Positions 1 through 11,699 are shown, numbered from the stretch's first letter. The stretch is DNA of 64,000 nucleotides from Laguncularia racemosa (GCA_037954665.1 JBBMOL010000252.1:372001-436000); one strand, 5' to 3'. The notes: a model not told the origin generated them from the sequence alone. Numbers and translations are program-made.

Positions 1-1009
1 TAATTAATAGCAACCTGGAATTGCATAAAGCACATGAATTTGCATCAAAATAATCGATGTAAGCAGAGGACTCTTGTTTCCTATCTCTAGAAGAACAATC
101 AAATCTCATTAATTGCATTAAATCTAATCATAAAAGCAATTTCTCAATTAGCTAATATGATATCATGCATAAATTCATATTCCGGATCTATGAATCTAAG
201 AAACAATTGAAGGGCATGCAATTAATCATAAGAAAGTCAACAACTTCGCATTAAAAACCGAATCTTCATCACATGACAGAGAAGTTTCGAATAAAATCTA
301 GATTTAGAGTCTACTCCTCCATAAATTGGACAAACGAAATACAATTACTGGAAGAATAAATAAAATTCATAATCACAGCCCTTAAAGATAGAATCTTCTT
401 CTTCATGGGTCTTCAATCTCCTTTTGAATTGACGGAATCTTCTTTCCCCTGCTGTTATGAGAGTTAGAGCAAGTACAAAATTCGTCACCCCCTTTCTAGG
501 GCAACTAACGGTCTATTTATACATGTACTCGAGTTGGATACATACACGAGTGGATACACGAGTAGTGTATCTCGTTCGTGTATCTCATGCTTTCTTCCAA
601 GTGTCCTTATGTGAATATACACGAGCAAGTACATGGGAGTGTACATTGGTCGTGTATTTGAAACATCCTTGCACAGCAGCAAAACTTAGATACATAAGCA
701 AAGTACATGGGCATGTATCTCACTCGTGTACTTTCCAGACATCCACTTCAGTATACACAGGCAAAGTACATGGGCGTGTATCTCGCTTGTGTACTTTCCA
801 GAATTCTTTACTTCACATGTATTGTATCCAATTCCTTCCAAACATGATCTGACTCTTCAGAACTCCTTCCCTTGGCTCCAAAATACTCTAGAAAATCCTG
901 AAATTAACATTCATTCCATTAAGCATCATTTTCTTCAACAAATCATCTAAAAATTCAATAATAAAGCACAATTTCATTACTCTAGATAAGGGTATTTTGC
1001 GACTTATCA
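1..1009 (-). repeat. Athila 3' LTR, partial
   Basis: Nearly identical to 6830-7887. On the minus strand the LTR begins with TGATAAGTCGCAAAAT at 1009. A TATA box (TATAAATAGA, minus) lies at 512-521. Two copies of a 63-bp unit lie at 696-821, one fewer than in the other LTR. The outer end is beyond the window. Confidence 0.93.
696..821 (-). repeat. 63-bp tandem repeat in Athila 3' LTR (two copies)
   Basis: Units start at 696 and 759. The same array in the 5' LTR has three units, so the two LTRs of one element differ by one repeat. Confidence 0.92.
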
Positions 1010-1027
1010 AACGTCCCCACACTTAAG
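1010..1027 (-). other. Athila polypurine tract
   Basis: The minus strand reads CTTAAGTGTGGGGACGTT directly before the TGATAAG start of the 3' LTR. This is where a plus-strand-priming PPT must lie. The same core occurs twice more upstream, at 2211-2223 and 2504-2516. Confidence 0.8.
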
Positions 1028-2731
1028 TCTTTGCTTGTCTTCAAGAAACACAAAACATTAATCAAACTTCTCATTAATCATGATTGTTGTTACCAAATAG
1101 AACTACTCAGATATTTGCATTTATGAATTTTAATCTTTAAAGCTCAATGCAATCCCTCAATCTAATGAGTGTGCTTCTCACCTTATCATGACAGTATTGT
1201 AACAGAGATACTTTAGTCAAATTTCTAGGATTAATCAGAGTGGACCAATCTTTACCCTTGTCATTTTAACAATGGCTTTCATGATCAAAATTAGACACAA
1301 GATCAATCAAAGCAAAAGAAAACGTGGTACATTTCAACCACCATTAAAAAATCTAATATCTTCTCAATTGTCTCTCTTAGTGAAGCAATCAATAATGAAA
1401 ATACATTGCATCTATGTTTCCCCTGGATTCCTCCTTCTTTTTGGTTGATCTCTTCAAAGATTTTATTCTTTGTAATAGTTCACACTCGTTTCATCCTTTT
1501 GTTTTTTTTTTTTGGAATCTTGCAACCCATGTAACGAGTTTTCAGCCGATAATCCTAGGCTTGTCACTCAAGTTAACGAACGTTATCCCCTCAATTGAGG
1601 GCGTTCCTATGGGCTTAATTACTCGAGTTACAAGACCCTCTCAACTTTTGCCTTTATGGTATTTCATTTTATTGCGGTAATTTCCTCGGTCGGCCGATCC
1701 TAGGCCAGACGACCTTAGGTGACCAGGTTTTAAAGGAACCCCATCGAACCTCTATTACTTTAACTTATTATTTTGACTAGTTAGTAGCGGAGTCAAACTT
1801 CGCTCTTCTGAGGGACCAAAGCCTGCCCATACTAACCAATCCTTTATTTTTCAAGTATAACATGCTTTCATTAAATTATTACTTTAAATAAATCTTCTAA
1901 GAAGGATCACCAAGAGAATCATTTCATTTGCCCTTTCATGAAAGATTATATGGCTCTCAAGATCTTTAAGTTTCACAACGATTTTATCCCATAACTTTGA
2001 CTAAGTATCAATGTTCCAAAGAAGACAAAGGTGAAATGCACACACTCTTTTAGAGGAATTCATTCCCTAAATGCTACAATACTATGTAATTTGCAATCAT
2101 GATTTCAAAATTCGATTATCAAGCACAAAGAGAAAAACAAAAATTAGGGGAAATTTTTGAATGACTCATACAATTCAGCACAACCCTTATCAAATTTCTT
2201 TAGTATCCCCTTCCCCACACTTAGATTGAGACATTTTCCCCAATGTCTTTATCATTCAAGAACGTAATGAGAAATAAAGAGATAAAAAGAAAAAATAAAA
2301 AGAAAAGGAATTGAGACTTCCCGGGATTCAACAGGTGATGGACCAATTACATAGCTAGCAGAATGTCAATGAGGATGAACTAGCACCATCCCGCTTCCTC
2401 TTAGCAGGGGTGGTCTTCTTCTTCTTAGTAAACTTTGGTTTAACTGCACAAGTCTGTCATCACTTCATCTTGCATTCCCTTGAAAAGGTCTCCCATCCTG
2501 AATTTCCCCACACTTAAAGCTTAAAAGAAGCTCTATTAAGGTGACTTTCATAGAATCCAAACTTGGTTAGCCCCTCTATAGCTTGCTGTCCTGCAAAAGT
2601 TACTCTAAAACAATGGGTGATAATAAAGAAAGTAAAGAGCAAAGAAGAAAACTTACCTAAACAACATGGGTTGCCTCCCAATAAGCGCTGTTGTTTAATG
2701 TCGTTAGCTCGACGTAATGAACCGGTGGAGC
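1028..2731 (-). other. Athila 3' noncoding region
   Basis: About 1.7 kb between the pol stop and the PPT. Translation of the minus strand gives only short stop-filled frames. An Athila-typical junction sequence (minus, ending GCGCTTATTGGGAGGCAACC) lies near 2665-2700. Two extra PPT-like blocks are present. No env-like frame is recognisable. Confidence 0.65.
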
Positions 2732-4183
2732 TCAAATGGAGATGAGAATGAGGTTTAGCTCCTCCTTTTCTTCCAAAAGGTCCCCAAAGTAATGCTTAAG
2801 CCTTTGACCATTCACCTTGAAAATGCCTTTCTTGGAGATTTTATAACCCAAAACAATACCTTCTTTTGCCATAAAATGACACTTCTCCAAATTTAGGACC
2901 AGGTTAGTGTCTTCACAACATTGCAACACTAACTCAAGATGGTGTAGACACTCATCAAAAGAATTCCCAAGAATAGAAAAATCATCCATGTATACTTCCA
3001 TCTTGTCTCCTACCATATCCTCAAAAATAGCCATCATGCATCGCTGAAAGGTGGCTAGAGCGTTGCATAATTCGAAAGGCATGCGTCGATAAGCGAAGGT
3101 CCCAAAAGGGCATGTGAATGTCGTCTTTTCCTGGTCTTCGGGTGCGATAGGAATCTGAAAATATCCAGACATCCCATCGAGGAAACAATAATATGCATGA
3201 CCAGCTAACCTTTCAAGCATTTGGTCTACAAATGGAAGAGGAAAATGATCCTTTTGAGATGCATCATTTAGCTTGCGGTAATCTATACAAGCTCTCCATC
3301 CAGTGATAGTTCTCATCGGGATGAGTTCATTTTTTTCATTCGGTACTACTGTCATACCGCCTTTCTTCGGAACTACTTGAATGGGGCTCACCCATGAGCT
3401 ATCAAAAATCGAGTAGATCATTCCTGCATCAAGCAATTTGATGACTTCCTTTTTTACAACATCTCTCATATTTGGATTAAGTCGGCGTTGCGGTTGTACC
3501 ACTGGCTTGACACGATCTTCCATCAAAATTTTGTGTGTACAAAACGATGGGCTAATCCCCTTTATATTTGCAATTTTCCATGCAATTGCTTTCTTGTGTT
3601 GCCTCAGGACATGCAATAGCCTTTCCTGTTGATCTTGATCCAGATTTGATGCAATTTTGACTGGAAGTTTAGAATCTTCTTCCAAAAATGCATATTGAAG
3701 GTGGTATGGCAGTTGTTTCAATTCTAGCTCAAGTGGTTCCTCAATTGAAGGTTTCGATCTCTGAATGGTGGATCTATTCATACCTTCAAAGCTTCTTTCT
3801 TCTCTCAACTCAGGATTATTATTAAGCTGATTGACAACTGCTCTAATCGCCATATTTTTAGGTTGCTCTTTCTCCCCATTCATCAAACACAATTCCAATG
3901 TATCACCAATCGATAAGTCTTGCAATGAATCTGAAACTGCAAAGTCAAGGCAGTCGATTGCATAGCATGTATCATCATGGTGTAAGCTTTGTCTAAGGAC
4001 ATCAGGCATTTTCACTATGACCTCTTCATTTCCCATTCTCAACACTAACTTCCCATCCCCAACATCAATTATGGCTCTAGTAGTAGCCAAAAATGGCCTC
4101 CCCAATATAAGAGGGACCTCCACATCTGCTTCCATGTCAAGGATGACGAAATCTGCCGGGAAGATGAAGTCCTGCACCTTCAC
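2732..4183 (-). pseudogene. Athila protease C-part and reverse transcriptase fused to the last residues of integrase
   Basis: The first ~65 residues finish the aspartic protease, including LILGRPFLATTRAIIDV. The RT follows. It has the fingers motif WRACIDYRKLND, the palm segment YCFLDGMSGYFQIPIAPEDQ, and an intact YMDD catalytic box encoded at 2981-2992. After the RT motif VLGYKISKKGI the frame jumps straight to FKVNGQRLKHY, which in this family is the extreme C-terminus of integrase. RNase H, the integrase zinc finger and the DDE core are therefore deleted, yet the frame is preserved and ends at 2732. The same frame upstream is cut off by a TGA at 4202-4204. Polyprotein made from this copy could at most supply Gag, PR and a truncated RT. 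Confidence 0.9.
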
Positions 4184-4201
4184 TAATACATCTTCGACTA
4201 C

Positions 4202-5392
4202 TCATCTCGGGAATTTGACTGATCGATCGGCTAACTGAAGACTCATTTTGGTTGGTTTCGGCTCTCCAATACCCAATTTCTGGAACATCTTGTATGGCAT
4301 CAAATTAATACTGGCTCCCAAATCAGCCAATGCCCGTTCTTCAGATAAATTCCTTATCAGGCAAGGGATGGTAAAGCTCCCAGGATCTTTTAACTTCTTT
4401 GGGAGTTTGTTCTGAATTACCGCAGAGCATTCTCCTCTTAAAGTTATAGTGGAGAACTCTTCAAGCTTCCTTTTGTTCGATAGCAACTCTTTTAAAAATT
4501 TTGCATATCGTGGCATTTGTGATAATGCCTCAACCAGTGGAAGGTTGATATGCAATTGCTTGAATATCTCTAAAAATCTGCCATAGTGCCCATCTGTTCT
4601 GTCTTTCTTGAGTCGTGCTGGATAAGGAACATTGGGCTTGTATTCTGGGATTAATGGAGGTGATGATTTCTCTTTAGGCGATTTTTCTGAATGCTTTTCC
4701 CCTTCTTTGAGAACTACTTGTTCTTTTGCTGATTCAATCATCCGACTCTCTTCTTCTTGAACCTTTGGTTGTAGTTCCTTACCACTTCGTAATGTGACAG
4801 CTTTAACATGTTCTCTCGGGTTGGTTTCCGTGTTTCCCGGTAGTGAACCTTGAGATCTCTCTGACAGAAGCTTAGCTATCTGACCGGCCTGGTTTTCAAG
4901 ATTGTGTATTGATGCCTTATGATTCCTCAGAGCCGAGTCCTGATTTTTTAGAATTAAATCTAAGGACTTCTGTCGGTCTTCTGAATCCTTGATGAATTTT
5001 GTGAGGAGATCTTCAATTGGCGGTTTGGAACTCTGGACCATTGGCCTCTGATAACCTGGTGGAGGATTCGGATTGCCCTTCTGAATATTACTGTTATTAG
5101 TCCAAGAAAAATTTGGGTGATTTCTCCATCCTGGGTTATAAGTATTGCTGTATGGATTGTTCTGGGGCCAAATTGGGTTTCCCAAATAATCCACTTGCTC
5201 TGTTTGCCCTTCCTCACCACCTGAGGGTTCCACTATAGCCAGCTGATGTTGTGAGACAGTTAACCCGTCGATCTTTCTAGATAAAGCCTCAACTTTGGAC
5301 ATGATAGAAGTTGCCACATCCACTTCAAGAATGCCTGCCACCTTCTTTTCTCTGCCCCTACCATGTGACCATTCATAATTATTCGCGGCCAT
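4202..5392 (-). pseudogene. Athila gag C-terminal part and N-terminal half of protease
   Basis: Same frame as the flanking segments (5723-6244, 5396-5719 and 2732-4183). It begins MAANNYEWSHGRG, a conserved stretch after the capsid domain, and runs through a proline- and asparagine-rich linker and a coiled-coil-like charged region. It ends in the protease active-site region ALADLGASINLMPYKMFQKL. The D-L-G form of the catalytic triplet is usual in this lineage. The TGA at 4202-4204 falls within the conserved protease motif where related elements have a glycine codon, so it looks like a single-base nonsense change. Confidence 0.85.
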
Positions 5393-5395
5393 ATC

Positions 5396-5719
5396 TTAAA
5401 AAAGAGTCAAACTTTCTTCAGGAGTTTTATGGTTCAAGGTGCCACCAGCTGCGGCATCTACTGTTTGTCTCATTTGATAGTTCAACCCATTATAAAATAT
5501 CTGAACTTGAAGCCACTCTGGGATCCCATGGTGTGGGCATTTCCGCATTGAGTCCTTGAATCTCTCCCAAGTTTCATACAACGTCTCCATGTCATACTGA
5601 TGATAAGATTGAATCTCAGCTCGAAGTTTAGCGGTCTTTGAAGGAGGGAAGAATTTGTCCATAAACTTCTTAATCAGACCTTGCCATGTAGTAATGGAGT
5701 TCCTCGGTAAAGAATTCAT
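5396..5719 (-). pseudogene. Athila gag, capsid-like middle segment
   Basis: Encodes the second half of the retrotransposon Gag domain (MNSLPRNSITTWQGLIKKFM, later the ETLYETWERFKD and IPEWLQVQIFYNGL motifs). It is in frame with the segments on both sides. A TAG at 5723-5725 and a TAA at 5396-5398 separate it from its neighbours, so the intact ancestor had one uninterrupted gag. Confidence 0.87.
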
Positions 5720-5722
5720 CCA

Positions 5723-6244
5723 CTACTTAGCCTTGCCTTTCAAAGAGAATGGGAAGAGCCTGAGGCAGATCGCATCATCACTAACTCCATTAAATTTGAA
5801 GGTATCGCATATCTCCAGAAAGAGTTGGATATGCGCATTTGGATCTTCATCCTGTAAACCATCAAATTGAGTATATTGTTGCACCATCTGAATCACGGCA
5901 GGCTTAAGTTCAAAATTATTTGCCTCCACTCGAGGAAGGACTATGCTAGAGCTGACGCCTATCAAGTTTGGCCTGGCAAAATCAGAATTGGTTATAGGTG
6001 GCTCATTAACTCGGCCATCTCTATTATCAACCAGTTGATGATTCGGGGGATCCACAACAACATTTCCTTGATTCAGCTCTTGAGCAAGATTATTGAATTG
6101 ATCAGCCATTTCTTCCTTCAGTGATTCTCCTTGAATACCAAATGATGTTGACTCAGTCGAGTGTTGCTTTTTCTGATAACGACGAATAATTTTCTCTGGC
6201 TCAGGATTAAAGGCAGCAAGTTCCTTGGAGCGACTTCTGGTCAT
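5723..6244 (-). pseudogene. Athila gag N-terminal segment
   Basis: Starts with MTRSRSKELAAFNPEPE about 120 bases downstream of the PBS, which fits the gag start. It reads into NNFELKPAVIQMVQQYTQF, the conserved entry of the Athila-type Gag domain, and FLEICDTFKFNGVSDDAICL, then stops at a TAG in the KAK-W motif. Related proteins continue with WLNSLP here, as does the next segment in the same frame. Confidence 0.87.
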
Positions 6245-6365
6245 GCACTGTAAACGTAATACAAATCAATTATGAGCTTCAAATTCTCAGGAAGAAAAGG
6301 GAAAAAAGATAAGAAATAAATAAATTGGTTAAATTAATAAGTAAAAAGTGTTTCTAATATCGGCG

Positions 6366-6385
6366 TATCCCCGGCAACGGCGCCA
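6366..6385 (-). other. Athila primer binding site (tRNA-Asp type)
   Basis: The minus strand reads TGGCGCCGTTGCCGGGGATA six bases inside the 5' LTR end. This matches the 3' end complement of plant tRNA-Asp, the primer used by Athila elements. Confidence 0.9.
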
Positions 6386-7327
6386 AAAACTTGATCGTTG
6401 CCAATCGTAATTTTAATATTTATAATGCCTGTTCCTAATTCTAACTACGTTGCAATAGGCAAGTGTACCTACCGTGGACGTAATATAGTGTCAAGTACAG
6501 GGTCGTCCCATAGAGATACACCAACTACTAGTACTAACTCTATTCCTATTATCTAACCGACGCTTAAATATGTTGGTTGAAACTTAATTACTCTAATCTT
6601 AAAACTAATAACTCACTAACAACAATGGTTCGGAAGATTTATCAATTAACAAAAGCAACCTAGATCTTATTCTACTCCTTCTCTATCATGTAATTCATTA
6701 GATTTATGAAGATTGACGTAATTGACTTCTTATACTGTCGAATTCCCTAGTCAAGTTAACTACTTTCTCAAGTATATTAACCTATCTAATCCTAGGTTTA
6801 TCAAATAGGATCTCTCCTTAATTAATAGCAACCTAGAATTGCATAAAGCACATGAATTCGCATCAAAATAATCGATGTAAACAGAAGACTCTTGTTTCCT
6901 ATCTCTAGAAGAACAATCAAATCTCATTAATTGCATTAAATCTAATCATAAAAGCAATTTCTCAATTAACTAATATGATATCATGCATAAATTCATATTC
7001 CGGATCTATGAATCTAAGAAACAATTGAAGGGCATGCAATTAATCATAAGAAAGTCAACAACTTCGCATTAAAAACCGAATCTTCATCACATGACAGAGA
7101 AGTTTCGAATAAAATCTAGATTTAGAGTCTACTCCTCCATAAATTAGACAAACGAAATACTACTGGAAGAATAAATAAAATTCATAATCACAGCCCTTAA
7201 AGATAGAATCTTCTTCTTCGTGGGTCTTCAATCTCCTTTTGAATTGACGGAATCTTCTTTCCCCTGCTGTTATGAGAGTTAGAGCAAGTACAAAATTCAT
7301 CACCCCCTTTCTAGGGCAACTAACGGT

Positions 7328-7337
7328 CTATTTATAC
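7328..7337 (-). promoter_or_regulatory. TATA box of the Athila 5' LTR
   Basis: The minus strand reads TATAAATAGA, conserved in the other LTR at 512-521. It lies just downstream of the repeat array, as expected for the LTR promoter. Confidence 0.7.
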
Positions 7338-7510
7338 ATGTACTCGAGTTGGATACATACACGAGTGGATACACGGGTAGTGTATCTCGTTCGTGTATCT
7401 CATGCTTTCTTCTAAGTGTCCTTATGTGAATATACACGAGCAAGTACATGGGAGTGTACATTGGTCGTGTATTTGAAACATCCTTGCACAGCAGCAAAAC
7501 TTAGATACGC

Positions 7511-7699
7511 AAGCAAAGTACATGGGCATGTATCTCACTCGTGTACTTTCCAGACATCCACTTCAGTATATACAAGCAAAGTACATGGGCGTGTATCTCA
7601 CTTGTGTACTTTCCAGACATCCACTTCAATATACACAAGCAAAGTACATGGGCATGTATCTCGCTTATGTACTTTCCAGAATTCTTTACTTCACATGTA
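7511..7699 (-). repeat. 63-bp tandem repeat in Athila U3 (three copies)
   Basis: Units start at 7511, 7574 and 7637, exactly 63 bp apart. Each contains GTACATGGGC(A/G)TGTATCTC followed by GTGTACTTTCCAGA. Since 63 is 21 codons, the array is open in several frames, which gives spurious reading frames on both strands. Confidence 0.93.
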
Positions 7700-7887
7700 T
7701 TGTATCCAATTCCTTCCAAACTTGATCCGACTCTTCAGAACTCCTTCCCTTGGCTCCAAAATACTCTAGAAAATCCTGAAATTAACATTCATTCCATTAA
7801 GCATCATTTTCTTCAACAAATCATCTAAAAATTCAACAATAAAGCACAATTTCATTACTCTAGATAAGGGTATTTTGCGACTTATCA

Positions 7888-8288
7888 TAGGGCTACAATA
7901 GCATTTACGTTGCAGATGAAACACTTGTAGAACAATGTTAACCCATGGAAACTTCTAACCTGAGCCACGCTTTGTGGGTTTAGCCAACTAGCCATAGCAT
8001 TGACCTTCTCATCATCCACTTTGGTTCTTGCACTTGATACTATAAAAACTAAGGTCACTTGGGATTGGCAAAATGTGCACTTCTTTAGATTACCAAATAA
8101 ATTCTTAGCTCTTAATGATTTAAATGTGGCTTTGAGATGACCAATATGGTCTGGTAAGTCTTGATTATAGACTAAGATATCATTGAAATAGACCACCACA
8201 CATTTACTCGATAGATCTTGTAGCACATAATTCATAAGTCTCATAAAGTTGCTTGGTTAATTGGTTAGCCTAAACGACATGATGATCC
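7888..8288 (-). pseudogene. Chromovirus reverse transcriptase relic, C-terminal part
   Basis: Minus-strand translation gives MSFRLTN, a stop, then PSNFMRLMNYVL, matching the MPFGLTNAPSTFMRLMN region of chromovirus RTs. The catalytic strand (VVVYFNDILVY; YFDD has become YFND), KKCTFC and VRSFHGLTLFYKCF follow. It is cut at 7888 by the Athila LTR and at 8288 by a solo LTR. The remainder of the RT continues at 9288. The D-to-N change and stops show it is dead. Confidence 0.88.
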
Positions 8289-9287
8289 TGATGTGCTCAA
8301 AACCAAGTCCAAGCACAATCAAATGAATCAAATAAACAAACTCCAACTCACCATTAAAACCAGTTCAATTTGATGAAAATTTGCGTGAACCCTTTTGGAA
8401 TTTTGGTGAAAATCCGAAGTTCAAATGATGCAATTCCAATCTATATATGTAATCTTCACCATATAACAACAATAATAAGTGAAATCCACGTGAATCAAAT
8501 CAAGAAGGATTGATCAAAATCGTGACTCCAACTTCTTCTATAATTCCAATTCATGTCACATAAGATGTTGATATCAAGTACTAAAAACAATCAATCTTTA
8601 ACAAAATAATTGGTCACAAATTGCAATAAAAAATATGTCCAAGAAAAATCCAAAATCAACCCTAGATATGACTCACTAGTGATGAAATGGAAACACAACA
8701 AAGAAGGAATTGATACTACTCACAATTACCCTTTGTTGCACTCGCCGCAATTTCAACTATTGGAAATTGAAATTGATAAGAGAATTAGAACTAGGGAAAC
8801 CCTAAGCCCTCTCACGAAAATGTGAAGTGTATAATCTGAAAAATGGCCTCCTCCAACCCTACTATAAGCAAGTATTTATACTTGCTACTCCTAGGGTTAT
8901 AAAATGGTCAAAATTACAAGTTTGCCACTTTTAAGGTGGCTAGTCCTAAATGAAAATTACAATAAAATGAAAGTGTCCCAAAAGAAAATACAACATAAAA
9001 TAGTTCATAAAACAATTACAAAGTACAAAATATCATAAGTGTTCATGAGCTAATGCTTCGGAGTGGAAACAATCGCCGTAGATCTTTGATTGTAATTCTG
9101 AAGATGTCCCGTGTCCATCGACTAGTGTAGGACATATTGGCATCCCATGGAGAATTATTATTGTACCTGTAAGATTATTTCTCAAATACTTATTAGATGA
9201 AAAGAAATGACATAAAATATGAGTGATTTGGATCATCATCCAAATCGAGTTCTGAAAGTGTCGATGGTGTCGGAAATTTTCCCATCA
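8289..9287 (-). repeat. Solo LTR (999 bp), TGATGGG...CACATCA on the minus strand
   Basis: It interrupts the chromovirus RT exactly between the LYEW and MPFGLTN-equivalent motifs. It has TG/CA ends and flanks GATCC (8284-8288) and AATCC (9288-9292), a 5-bp target duplication with one mismatch. A TATA-like TATAAATACTTGCT (minus) lies near 8867-8880. The same LTR family recurs at 50364-51258 and 62532-63146. No internal sequence is left, so it probably arose by LTR-LTR recombination. The orientation is taken from the TATA box and the third copy. Confidence 0.87.
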
Positions 9288-9680
9288 AATCCACTCATAT
9301 AATTTGTGGCATATCTTGAAGGTAGTCTTCCATTCGTCCTCTGTTCGCATCTAAATTTGATAGTACCTACCCTTTAGATCAATTTTGAAGAAGATCTGAG
9401 ATCCATGTAGCTTGTTTAACATTTTATCGAGCCTTAGGATTGGATATCTTTACTTGATAGTGATCCTATTGATAGCTTAGTTGTCGATGTATATTCTCTA
9501 CTTCAAATCCTTCTTTGGTACTTAAAGCACTAGTATATCACAAGGGCTTGGGCTTTCTTTAACATACCCCTTGGTTATTAGCTCGCCTACTTAACGTTTG
9601 AGCTCTTTAGCTTCCTCGAGGTTCATGTGATATGTTAGTTAGTTTGGTAGATAATGATATTAGTCCGTTAGGAACAGATT
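9288..9680 (-). pseudogene. Chromovirus reverse transcriptase relic, N-terminal part
   Basis: Minus-strand reading in shifting frames gives AKELKRQVGELITKGYVKES, SPSPC, VPKKD, an AIN-ITIK stretch, then RLDKMLNKLHGSQIFFKIDL and DEWKTTFK-LYEW. These are successive RT motifs of the same chromovirus group as the 17522-22867 element. Several stops and frameshifts are present. Confidence 0.82.
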
Positions 9681-9703
9681 TGTTTCATAAACAACTTATG
9701 GCT

Positions 9704-9788
9704 ATCCACCCTCACCTCGACCCACACAACCCACCCCTCCACCACCCCACCAACCAACCAACCCCTCCCCCCCCCTCTTTTTCCCCCT
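9704..9788. repeat. C-rich low-complexity tract
   Basis: About 85 bases of C-rich, nearly G-free plus strand with many CCC and CCCC runs and a run of more than ten Cs near 9765-9774. It lies at the upstream edge of the RT relic. No coding or regulatory role is evident. Confidence 0.75.
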
Positions 9789-9789
9789 A

Positions 9790-11690
9790 ATTTATCCATA
9801 AAGAGTTCTAGTATCTAGTTTTATGTCCTTTAGTTTAAGTATCATGCTCCAAATTTTAAAAGGGAATAATAGTCTGCCATGTGTTCTATTGATGTAAAAC
9901 ATGTAAGGCTATATAAAACTATTAGATCATTTACAGTTGAATTATTGTTATAGCTTTAATATACATATTGATAAAGTTGAGATTAAATGATAGATCACTC
10001 TTGCTAGCATCATCTCAAACTTTAGCTGAGAATCAAATGTAGATTACTAGCTAGCAAAACACCTGTGATGGTACAAAAGAGGAAGTTGTGAGAAACTTAG
10101 CACAATAGTAGTCACACAATCACACATCATGCCACTTGCACACATGCCTAATTTTAATGCAGTAGCCAAACCTAAACAAACAATACACTTCTAGCATCTC
10201 AAAAGCTGGAGTAGCTCATGACTCCAAAACACGATGGGGGATAAGGAGTTCGATACATAGCAATGCAATTGGAGGTTAACATGAATGGCTAGATTCATAT
10301 CTAATTACAACCATATATCTAGTAGTCTCATACGGAGATTACTACCTAAATCTACTTCCAACAATCACGGTCCACCTATATCATATTATACATGTGGCCC
10401 ACAACTACATATAATACCCGCTATAGCTTCTTCTTGTTCTCACTATCCATAACAGATGCAACTCCTTCCTACTGATTACTCATCGCACCACCTATAGTGA
10501 GCCAAGCGTCTAATCTACTGTATCATCCCAATATTTATGACCGCAGTTGTAAACTTAATCCAAGGGTGTCCCCATTGACTTGGAATGACCAAGCACAAGT
10601 AAACAAATAGATACTTAACTGAGTTTTATTTAGGTTCGGTTTAGTTTACTACCTAACAAATAAGCAATACGCAATGACTACCATGTACCTATAAATCATT
10701 GCCAATGGATGAAGTTCGATTAGTCAATCTTCCAACTTGATTAATGATTCATGTGCTATTAAAAATACAAATTATCATTGATCAACATTAGTGTATAATA
10801 GATTAATTGAATTAAACTTAATTTCATATCAATTAAGCATTTAATTCCATTTAGGCCCAATGGGTTTCAATGTGGTGTAACCTATTAAACTAGTTGGTTT
10901 ATTTAGTATTGCTAAACCATCTCAGTATCTAATTCCTTTTATAAATTCCAGTTAGTATCTCTAATTAATTAATGTCTCCACTTAATTAATTGAACTGATT
11001 CAATAGGTAGTGAATTGATTAAGAGAAGATTGAATTGATTGGGATGAATTTTGAATTTGATTCAAATTTAAGGCATTCGGTCCTAAACCAATTAATTGAT
11101 TAATAGTTATCAATTATTTTAGTTCCCTAAGATAATATCCTTATCCTGAATTACAAATTGAATAATAATAACACCACCCGATGATCTACTTCCTTGCCGG
11201 CAATCGCGCTTGTCAACAAAACAAGCATATGTGCACCGATGGAAACCAAACGAGCACATCCACAATAATAAGTCATACACCTACTGCTATTATTTTATGT
11301 ATATGTGTGTGATTATGTCGTAAATCCTCATTCATATGGGAAACTTTTCTTTGAATTAAATAAACATTATTGATATTAACCATGATTGGTTCCTTTCCCA
11401 GTAGCTATAAGCACCGTTACTTATAACAGGTTGATTTCATCCTTTAGCTAATATTACTATGGTCTTATACATTTGATCATTATCTTCATTTATATAATAT
11501 CTAATAATTTATGTCACTGATAAGGCCAAATTACTTTTAAGGTAGTAGATTTACTCAAAAGAAGAAATGAAATACATGATACATACTACACAGAAGATTA
11601 CAACGACTACGTAAGTACAAATTAACCACAAAGCATTAAAGTTTTGGATCAAGATTGTTTAAAGAATGAGTTTGATCTTTATGAGTGTGG
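9790..11690. other. No gene seen; AT-rich repeat-derived sequence
   Basis: Both strands lack long frames and recognisable motifs. The sequence style (repeated ATTAATTAATTGATT stretches) resembles LTR interiors elsewhere in the window, but I could not align it to a defined element. Confidence 0.5.
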
Positions 11691-11699
11691 TAATTATTT

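Larger units (their letters stand above)
1..7887 (-). mobile_element. Athila-type Ty3/Gypsy retrotransposon, 3' LTR cut by the window start
   Basis: Reading right to left: 5' LTR (6392-7887), a PBS with the tRNA-Asp-type sequence usual for Athila, gag, protease, reverse transcriptase, a long 3' noncoding part, a polypurine tract, and a 3' LTR that runs out of the window. The LTRs start TGATAAG and end CA on the minus strand. RNase H and nearly all of integrase are missing, so this copy could not transpose unaided. The coding frame is one continuous frame broken by three nonsense codons. It was inserted into the RT of an older chromovirus at 7888; the other target flank is outside the window, so a target duplication cannot be checked. 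Lineage is inferred from the PBS, LTR ends and Gag/RT sequence. Confidence 0.9.
6392..7887 (-). repeat. Athila 5' LTR, complete (1496 bp)
   Basis: On the minus strand it begins TGATAAGTCGC at 7887 and ends CAACGATCA at 6392. The U3 part carries an array of ACACG/CGTGT-type half-palindromes and three 63-bp units (from 7511), then a TATA box at 7328-7337. It is nearly identical to the partial 3' LTR over the shared part, so insertion was relatively recent. Confidence 0.93.

Noticed and set aside
457..852. 131-codon open frame in the Athila LTR (and similar ones at 7416-7828)
   Set aside because: It is created by the 63-bp (21-codon) repeat array, open in several frames on both strands. No protein-like composition.
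7511..7699. CRISPR-like regular repeats
   Set aside because: Repeats are contiguous 63-bp units with no spacers, inside a retrotransposon LTR of a plant.
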